A stretch of 18,266 nucleotides of DNA from assembly GCA_035690725.1 (NCBI GenBank), contig DASSKF010000196.1, positions 1-18,266 of the forward strand, written 5' to 3'. The DNA is from DASSKF01 sp035690725. GTDB lineage: Bacteria; Actinomycetota; Actinomycetes; Actinomycetales; Dermatophilaceae. A program made the translations under genes and the position numbers. Positions within the stretch are counted from its first letter, which is position 1; every line of letters begins with the position of its first letter. Below the pieces are notes generated by a model. The model did not search any database. It was not told where the DNA came from and saw only the letters and a list, made by a program, of their open reading frames with translations. Shown one piece after another: positions 13,607 to 18,266 of the stretch.

Positions 13607-14370
13607 GCGGCCGCGCCCGCAAGCAGCAGGTGGACGTGCACGACCCCGACGGCGTCCGGCTGCAGAAGCTGCTCGCCACGGCGGGCGTCGGCAGCCGGCG
13701 TGCCTGCGAGCGGCTGATGACCGAGGGACGGGTGAGCGTCGACGGCCACGTGGTCACCGAGCTCGGGGTGCGGGTGGACCCCGCCCGGCAGACCGTGCAC
13801 GTCGACGGCACCCGGGTCCAGCTCGACGACAGCCGCACCTACCTCGCCTTCAACAAGCCGCAGGGCGTGGTCTCGACGATGAGCGACGACATGGGCCGCC
13901 CCTCGATCGGCGACTACGTGGGGGGCCGGCGCGAGCGGCTGTTCCACGTGGGCCGGCTGGACGCCGACACCGAGGGGCTGCTCCTGCTCACCAACGACGG
14001 TGACCTCGCGCACCGCCTGCAGCACCCGGCATACGGCGTGACCAAGACCTATGTCGCCCAGGTGCCCGGGCCGATCCCCAAGGACCTCGGACGCAGGCTG
14101 CGTGGCGGGGTGGAGCTCGAAGACGGCCCGGTGCAGGTCGACTCGTTCCGCGTCGTCGACTCCCAGCCCGGCAAGGCGCTCGTGGAGGTGGTGCTGCACG
14201 AGGGCCGCAAGCACGTCGTCCGCCGCCTGCTCGAGTCCGTCGGGCACCCGGTCAGCCGGCTGGTGCGCACCGACGTGGGACCGGTCCGCCTCGGCGACCT
14301 CAAACCCGGCCGGATGCGGCCGCTGAACCGGCGCGAGGTCGGTGCGCTCTACAAGGCGGCGGGCCTGTGA
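13603..14370 (+). CDS. RsuA/RluB-family 23S/16S rRNA pseudouridine synthase
   Basis: Isomerises a specific uridine in ribosomal RNA to pseudouridine. 255 aa: a short basic N-terminus, an S4 RNA-binding domain at about 18-63 (VRLQKLLATAGVGSRRACER), then the catalytic domain at about 78-245. The catalytic Asp is Asp120 in FHVGRLDADTEGLLLLTNDG; other family segments are YLAFNKPQGVVST, VTKTYVAQVPG and LHEGRKHVVRRLLESVGHPV. The scpB-adjacent position and sequence favour the RluB type (a 23S rRNA site in the peptidyl-transferase region by homology), but RsuA-like specificity cannot be excluded, so I give no symbol. ATG 13603 overlaps the scpB stop, with GGAGGGA 5 to 6 bases upstream. The stop overlaps the GTG of the chorismate mutase frame as GTGA. 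Confidence 0.94.
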   Translation: MSGRARKQQVDVHDPDGVRLQKLLATAGVGSRRACERLMTEGRVSVDGHVVTELGVRVDPARQTVHVDGTRVQLDDSRTYLAFNKPQGVVSTMSDDMGRPSIGDYVGGRRERLFHVGRLDADTEGLLLLTNDGDLAHRLQHPAYGVTKTYVAQVPGPIPKDLGRRLRGGVELEDGPVQVDSFRVVDSQPGKALVEVVLHEGRKHVVRRLLESVGHPVSRLVRTDVGPVRLGDLKPGRMRPLNRREVGALYKAAGL

Positions 14371-14837
14371 GCGACGCGCCCCCAGAGGGAGGTACCCCCA
14401 GCGTGAGGAAACGAGCGCAGCGAGGCCCGGAGCGCCGAGGAGCTCGCAGCGACAACCCTGTGACGCCCGGGCAGCCGGCGGTGCGGGCGATCCGCGGCGC
14501 GATCCAGCTCGACGTCGACGAGCGCGAGCACCTGCTGGCCTCCACCCGGGAGCTGCTCGGCCAGGTGCTGGAGGCCAACGGCGTGGAGGTCGAGGACCTC
14601 ATCTCCGTGTGGTTCACCGTGACGCCGGACCTGCACAGCGAGTTCCCTGCCGTCGCGGCACGGGAGCTCGGCATGGGCGACGTGCCGCTCATGTGCACCC
14701 AGGAGATGGACGTGACCGGCGCGATGCCGCGAGTAGTTCGGATCATGGCGCACGTGACCACACCGCTCGCGCGCGACCAGGTCACCCACGTCTACCTGCG
14801 GGGGGCGGTCTCGCTGCGCCGCGACCTGGCACAGTGA
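14367..14837 (+). CDS. aroH: Chorismate mutase, AroH type (start uncertain)
   Basis: Converts chorismate to prephenate, first committed step to Phe and Tyr. The trimeric AroH-fold core begins at AVRAIRGAIQLD. Counting from GTG 14367 (156 aa), all Bacillus AroH active-site residues have equivalents at matching spacing: Arg43 (IRGA), Arg99 (AAREL), Glu113 (TQEMDV), Arg125 (PRVVRIM), Tyr143 (VYLRGA) and Arg151. So the enzyme should be active and is not the AroQ type. Start choice: GTG 14367 overlaps the upstream stop (GTGA), matching the rest of the operon, but residues 1-35 are a basic, low-complexity extension encoded by repeat-like DNA. GTG 14403 has GAGGGAGG 10 bases upstream; GTG 14460 would give 125 aa, the usual family length. 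The stop overlaps tyrA as GTGA, so it pairs with the next pathway enzyme. Confidence 0.9.
   Translation: MSDAPPEGGTPSVRKRAQRGPERRGARSDNPVTPGQPAVRAIRGAIQLDVDEREHLLASTRELLGQVLEANGVEVEDLISVWFTVTPDLHSEFPAVAARELGMGDVPLMCTQEMDVTGAMPRVVRIMAHVTTPLARDQVTHVYLRGAVSLRRDLAQ
14381..14456 (+). repeat. Repeat-like purine-rich insertion at the chorismate mutase 5' end
   Basis: This stretch has an imperfect palindrome centred on GGTACC (GAGGGAGGTACCCCCAG, 14385-14401) followed by related blocks: GAGCGCAGCGAGG, GGAGCGCCGAGGAG and CTCGCAGCGA. Its composition (AG-rich top strand) and repetition differ from the flanking codons, and it encodes only basic residues ahead of the conserved enzyme core. From memory, similar GGGAGGTACCCCC and GAGCGCAGCGAG strings are dispersed in streptomycete and related genomes; that cannot be verified here. 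Confidence 0.5.
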
Positions 14838-15976
14838 ACGGGGCGGGCGCTGCCCAGCGGCCGGGCGCCGCGCCGGCGGTGGTGCGCATCATCGGGGCGG
14901 GCCTGATCGGCACCAGCCTCGGGCTGGCCCTGTCCCGCGGCGGGACCAGGGTCGTGCTGGAGGACCCCTCACCGACCGCGGCAGCCCTCGCCCGGGACCT
15001 CGGTGCCGGGGAACTGGGCACGACCGACGACCCACCTTCCGACCTCGTCGTCGTGGCGGCGCCGCCCGACGTGGCCGCCGCCGTGGTGGCGCAGGCGCTG
15101 ACCCGGTGGCCCGACACGGTGGTCACCGACGTCGCGTCGGTCAAGGAGTCCGTCCTCGACGCCGTGACGGCGCTCGTCGGCCGCCGGCGCACCGGCCAGC
15201 TGCGGCGCTACGTCGGCTCGCACCCGATGGCCGGCCGCGAGCGCTCCGGCGCCGTCGCAGCCCAGGCCGACCTGTTCGCGGGGCGCAGCTGGGTCGTCTG
15301 CCCCGGCCCCGAGACCGACGACACCGCCATCGCGTTGGTGCGGAACGTCGCGACCCTGGCCGGCGCCGCGCCGGTGGTCATGACTCCGGCCGAGCACGAC
15401 CGGGCGGTGGCGGTCGTGTCGCACACTCCGCAGGTCGCCGCCAGCCTCGTCGCCGGCCGGTTGCGGGAGCTGCCCGAGCCCGCGGTGTCCCTGTCCGGTC
15501 AGGGAATCCGCGACGTCACCCGGATCGCGGCCAGCGACCCGCTGCTGTGGACCCAGATCCTCACCGGCAACGCGGCCTCCCTGCTGCCGGTGCTCGACGC
15601 CCTGGCGGACGACCTCGAGGAGGTGCGTGCCGCTCTGCGGAACCTGCTCGACGAGTCCGGGGCCGGCACGCCCCGAGGCGTGCTGGCCAGAGCGGTCGCG
15701 CACGGCAACGCCGGCCACGCCCGCATCCCGGGCAAGCACGGGGCGGCGCCGACCGCCTACGGCACGGTCGTCGTCATCGTCCCGGACGAGCCGGGGTCGC
15801 TCGGTCGGCTGTTCCAGGACATGGGCGAGGCGGGCATCAACCTCGAGGACCTGCACCTCGAGCACGGCATCGGCCAGCCGGTCGGCCTCGCCGAGATCGC
15901 GGTGCTGCCGGCCGTCGTCGAGCGCCTGCAGGCGGTGCTCACCGCGAAGGGCTGGCGGGTGCACGCTCCGGGGTGA
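14834..15976 (+). CDS. tyrA: Prephenate dehydrogenase with C-terminal ACT domain
   Basis: NAD(P)-dependent oxidative decarboxylation of prephenate to 4-hydroxyphenylpyruvate, the tyrosine branch. 380 aa. The Rossmann motif is VVRIIGAGLIGTSLGLALS (16-34); acidic LED at 42-44 after the second strand suggests NAD over NADP. The catalytic and substrate region includes DVASVKESV (99-107) and GSHPMAGRERSG (128-139, His130), then SHTPQ (196-200, His197). The helical dimerisation domain runs to about 300. An ACT domain (about 308-378: YGTVVVIVPDEPGSLGRLFQ, AGINLEDLHLEHG) suggests feedback inhibition by an aromatic amino acid, probably tyrosine. GTG 14834 overlaps the chorismate mutase stop as GTGA, so mutase and dehydrogenase, fused in enteric TyrA, are separate but coupled here. 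Forty-six bases follow before cmk. Confidence 0.95.
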   Translation: MNGAGAAQRPGAAPAVVRIIGAGLIGTSLGLALSRGGTRVVLEDPSPTAAALARDLGAGELGTTDDPPSDLVVVAAPPDVAAAVVAQALTRWPDTVVTDVASVKESVLDAVTALVGRRRTGQLRRYVGSHPMAGRERSGAVAAQADLFAGRSWVVCPGPETDDTAIALVRNVATLAGAAPVVMTPAEHDRAVAVVSHTPQVAASLVAGRLRELPEPAVSLSGQGIRDVTRIAASDPLLWTQILTGNAASLLPVLDALADDLEEVRAALRNLLDESGAGTPRGVLARAVAHGNAGHARIPGKHGAAPTAYGTVVVIVPDEPGSLGRLFQDMGEAGINLEDLHLEHGIGQPVGLAEIAVLPAVVERLQAVLTAKGWRVHAPG

Positions 15977-16009
15977 CCTCCGGCTGCGCGAGCGCGCGGC
16001 TGCCGCAGA

Positions 16010-16015
16010 TAGCAT
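16010..16015 (+). promoter_or_regulatory. -10 box for a leaderless cmk-der transcript
   Basis: TAGCAT lies in the 46-base gap after tyrA and is followed by exactly seven bases and the cmk GTG at 16023, the third case of this layout in the window. No ribosome site precedes that GTG. It implies cmk-der can be expressed independently of the parA-tyrA operon. Confidence 0.6.
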
Positions 16016-16022
16016 CGGCCGG

Positions 16023-16712
16023 GTGACCACCTCCCGGACCCCCGCGACCATCGCGATCGACGGCCCCTCCGGCTCGGGCAAGTCGACCGTCTCCCGGGCC
16101 GTGGCCACCCGCCTGGGTCTGGCCTACCTCGACACCGGCGCGATGTACCGCGCGCTGACCTGGTGGTGCCTCGAGCAGGGCGTCGACCTCGACGACCCCG
16201 ACTCCGTGGCCGCCGCCGCCCGGGAGCTGCCGCTGCGCATGGGCACCGACCCCCGGTCGCCGTCCGTGCACGTGGACGAGACGGCGGTGGACGGCCCGAT
16301 CCGGACCACCCGCATCTCCTCGGTCGTCTCCAAGGTGGCCTCGGTGCCGGCCGTACGCACCGAGCTCGTCGCCCGGCAGCGGAGGATCATGCAGGACGCC
16401 GCCAGCCACGGCGCCGGTGTCGTCGCCGAGGGCCGGGACATCACCACCGTCGTGGCGCCGGATGCCGACGTGCGGGTCCTGCTGCTCGCCGACGAGCACG
16501 CCCGCCTGGCCCGTCGGGCCAAGGAGCTGCACGGGCACTCGGGGGAGGACGCCGTCGCCGCCACCCGCGACCAGGTCAGCCGTCGCGACCGGGACGACTC
16601 GACGGTGTCCCAGTTCCTCAGGGCCGCACCGGGAGTGGTGACCGTCGACACCTCCACCCTCGACCTCGAGCAGTCCATCGAGGCCGTGCTCAAGGTGGTC
16701 GAGAATGGCTGA
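16023..16712 (+). CDS. cmk: Cytidylate kinase
   Basis: Phosphorylates CMP and dCMP with ATP to the diphosphates, in the cytoplasm. 229 aa, the usual bacterial length. Motifs: P-loop IAIDGPSGSGKSTVSRAVA (10-28, Lys20); LAYLDTGAMYRALTW (33-47), the CMP-binding start; GPIRTTRISSVVSKVASVP (91-109); VVAEGRDITTVVAPDADV (133-150), which contacts the cytosine and phosphate; and the lid-type RRDRDDSTVSQ (187-197). GTG 16023 gives MTTSRTPATIAIDGPSG and is placed seven bases after TAGCAT; the open frame further upstream lies in tyrA and is a shadow. Its last 8 bases overlap the der start. In bacteria cmk often sits just before der or rpsA; here it is der. Confidence 0.97.
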   Translation: MTTSRTPATIAIDGPSGSGKSTVSRAVATRLGLAYLDTGAMYRALTWWCLEQGVDLDDPDSVAAAARELPLRMGTDPRSPSVHVDETAVDGPIRTTRISSVVSKVASVPAVRTELVARQRRIMQDAASHGAGVVAEGRDITTVVAPDADVRVLLLADEHARLARRAKELHGHSGEDAVAATRDQVSRRDRDDSTVSQFLRAAPGVVTVDTSTLDLEQSIEAVLKVVENG

Positions 16713-18174
16713 CATGGCCGGACCCGAACCCTCCGACGACGCCGCGGTCGAGCGCGCCCTGCGCGCCGGCTTGGAGGACCTGGAGCTCAGCGACGAGGAC
16801 CGCGCGCTGCTGGAGCGCGGCGACGCCGACCTCGCAGCGGGTGCCGGCGCACCCGCGCTGCCCGTCGTCGCGGTGGTGGGCCGCCCCAACGTCGGCAAGT
16901 CGACCCTGGTGAACCGCGTCCTGGGCCGGCGGGAGGCGGTGGTCGAGGACGTCCCCGGAGTCACCCGGGACCGGGTCGCCTACGAGGCGGAGTGGTCCGG
17001 GCGCCGGTTCACCCTGCTCGACACCGGTGGCTGGGAGGTCGACGCCGAGGGGATCCACCTGCGGGTCGCCGAGCAGGCCGAGGTGGCGGTCTCGCTCGCC
17101 GACGCGGTCATGTTCGTCGTCGACGCCACCGTCGGCGCGACCGACACCGACGAGGCGGTGGTCAAGCTGCTGCGCCGCTCCGGTAAGCCGGTGGTCCTGG
17201 TCGCCAACAAGGTCGACGACCAGCGTGCGGAGGGCGACGCGGCGATGCTCTGGTCGCTCGGCCTCGGCCAGCCCTGGCCGGTCTCGGCGCTGCACGGGCG
17301 GGGGAGCGGCGACGTCCTCGACGCCCTGCTCGAGGTGCTCCCCGAGCAGTCCGCCGTCGGTGGCCTCGGCGCCCTCGGCGGACCGCGACGGGTCGCGCTG
17401 CTGGGCCGTCCCAACGTCGGCAAGTCAAGCTTGCTGAACAAGCTCGCGGGCAGTGACCGGGTCGTGGTCGACGACGTCGCCGGCACCACCCGCGACCCCG
17501 TCGACGAGCTGGTCGAGCTCGGCGGCCGGGCCTGGCTGTTCGTCGACACCGCCGGCATCCGGCGCCGGGTGCACCAGGCCCGCGGCGCCGACTTCTATGC
17601 CTCGCTCCGCACGCAGACGGCCCTGGAGAAGGCGGAGGTCGCCGTCGTGCTCGTCGACGCCGGCGCCCCCATCACCGAGCAGGACGTCCGGGTCGTCCAG
17701 CAGGTGATCGACGCCGGCCGCGCGCTCGTCATCGCCTACAACAAGTGGGACCTGACCGACGAGGAGCGGCGCTACTACCTCGAGCGGGAGATCGAGAAGG
17801 ACCTCGTGCAGGTGCCCTGGGCGCCGCGGGTGAACGTCTCGGCGCGCACCGGCCGGCACCTGGACCGGCTCGTGCCCGCCCTCGAGACCGCCCTGGAGTC
17901 GTGGGACAGCCGGATCCCGACCGGTCGGCTCAACGCGTTCCTCGGTGAGGTCGTCGCCGCCCACCCGCACCCGGTCCGGGGCGGCAAGCAGCCGCGGATC
18001 CTGTTCGCCACCCAGGCGTCCACCCGGCCGCCGCGGTTCGTCGTGTTCGCCAGCGGCTTCCTCGAGGCCGGCTACCGCCGCTTCCTGGAGCGGCGGCTGC
18101 GTGAGGAGTTCGGCTTCACCGGCACGCCCATCGAGCTGTCGGTCCGGGTCCGGGAGCGCCGGCGCCGCCGCTGA
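16705..18174 (+). CDS. der: Ribosome biogenesis GTPase Der (EngA)
   Basis: Double-GTPase factor for late 50S subunit maturation. 489 aa. Residues 1-52 are an acidic N-terminal extension common in actinobacterial Der. G domain 1 at about 54-215: G1 GRPNVGKSTLVN (59-70), G2 Thr in GVTRDR, G3 LLDTGGW (104-110), G4 NKVD (168-171). G domain 2 at about 228-400: G1 GRPNVGKSSLLN (234-245), GTTRDPVD, G3 FVDTAGIRRR (279-288), G4 NKWD (346-349), G5 NVSARTG. The C-terminal KH-like domain at about 402-489 (RILFATQASTRPPRFVVFAS) ends in an Arg run. ATG 16705 overlaps cmk by 8 bases, with AAGGTGG 6 bases upstream; a second Met at 16714 is possible. Last gene before the terminal hairpin. Confidence 0.97.
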   Translation: MADMAGPEPSDDAAVERALRAGLEDLELSDEDRALLERGDADLAAGAGAPALPVVAVVGRPNVGKSTLVNRVLGRREAVVEDVPGVTRDRVAYEAEWSGRRFTLLDTGGWEVDAEGIHLRVAEQAEVAVSLADAVMFVVDATVGATDTDEAVVKLLRRSGKPVVLVANKVDDQRAEGDAAMLWSLGLGQPWPVSALHGRGSGDVLDALLEVLPEQSAVGGLGALGGPRRVALLGRPNVGKSSLLNKLAGSDRVVVDDVAGTTRDPVDELVELGGRAWLFVDTAGIRRRVHQARGADFYASLRTQTALEKAEVAVVLVDAGAPITEQDVRVVQQVIDAGRALVIAYNKWDLTDEERRYYLEREIEKDLVQVPWAPRVNVSARTGRHLDRLVPALETALESWDSRIPTGRLNAFLGEVVAAHPHPVRGGKQPRILFATQASTRPPRFVVFASGFLEAGYRRFLERRLREEFGFTGTPIELSVRVRERRRRR

Positions 18175-18215
18175 CGTCCCCACCGGACCCGCCCCAACCC
18201 CTCCCGACCGGACAC

Positions 18216-18266
18216 TGCTTCCGCGAGCGCACTCGCACGTTTCGTGCGAGTGCGCTCGCGGAAGCA
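18216..18266 (+). terminator. 24-bp perfect inverted repeat, likely terminator after der
   Basis: Left arm 18216-18239 and right arm 18243-18266 are exact reverse complements, 24 bp each, with a TTT loop. It starts 42 bases after the der stop. The RNA would be a very stable stem; no T-run can be checked because the window ends with the right arm, so this may be a tailless actinobacterial-type terminator, possibly bidirectional. The arms also contain a smaller palindrome (GCGAG-CGCA-CTCGC), so two short hairpins are an alternative fold. The DNA between (18175-18215) is C-rich. Confidence 0.7.

Overview
The window is chromosomal DNA from a high-GC actinobacterium. GC-rich third positions, frequent GTG starts, TAnnnT -10 boxes with starts close behind them, an alanine dehydrogenase of exactly mycobacterial length and residue numbering, and the scpA-scpB-pseudouridine synthase-cmk-der order all point that way. 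From memory, the relA / DUF349 / lipoprotein cyclophilin / MBL hydrolase / hisS grouping fits Micrococcales, perhaps Intrasporangiaceae or Dermatophilaceae; that family placement is inference. Coding density is very high: I find 17 protein genes, no tRNA, rRNA, CRISPR, transposase or prophage gene, and no gene-free stretch over 300 bases.

Layout. (1) Bases 1-1742: 3' part of a bifunctional (p)ppGpp synthetase/hydrolase, cut by the window edge. (2) 1747-5168, minus strand: a tightly spaced set transcribed as cyclophilin lipoprotein, DUF349 coiled-coil protein, M18 aminopeptidase; its leader (5169-5275) carries five copies of a ~14-bp tandem repeat. (3) 5356-7439, plus: MBL-fold hydrolase and hisS joined by an ATGA overlap. 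(4) 7415-8161, minus: PAP2-type membrane phosphatase, probably starting at a CTG codon behind a perfect AGGAGG. (5) 8237-9352, plus: alanine dehydrogenase. (6) 9327-9953, minus: small two-helix membrane protein of unknown function. (7) 9966-18174, plus: xerD; then parA-scpA-scpB-rluB-aroH-tyrA, joined from scpA onward by ATGA/GTGA overlaps; then cmk-der with their own promoter. The window closes in a 24-bp perfect inverted repeat 41 bases after der.

How the genes relate. The 3' block mixes chromosome handling (XerD dimer resolution, an orphan ParA, ScpA/ScpB condensin subunits), ribosome maturation (pseudouridine synthase, Der), and metabolism (chorismate mutase and prephenate dehydrogenase, consecutive or branch steps toward Phe/Tyr; cytidylate kinase). 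Start-stop overlaps imply coupled translation. Three genes (MBL hydrolase, ald, cmk) share one promoter design, TAGnnT-N7-GTG, which predicts leaderless mRNAs. 

I see no clearly new multi-gene system here; nearly all genes belong to well-known families. The items most worth a second look are small: the CTG start of the PAP2 gene, the tandem repeat in the cyclophilin leader, an apparent repeat-derived in-frame insertion at the chorismate mutase N-terminus, a hairpin covering the scpA start, the unknown membrane protein packed between ald and xerD, and the terminal palindrome.
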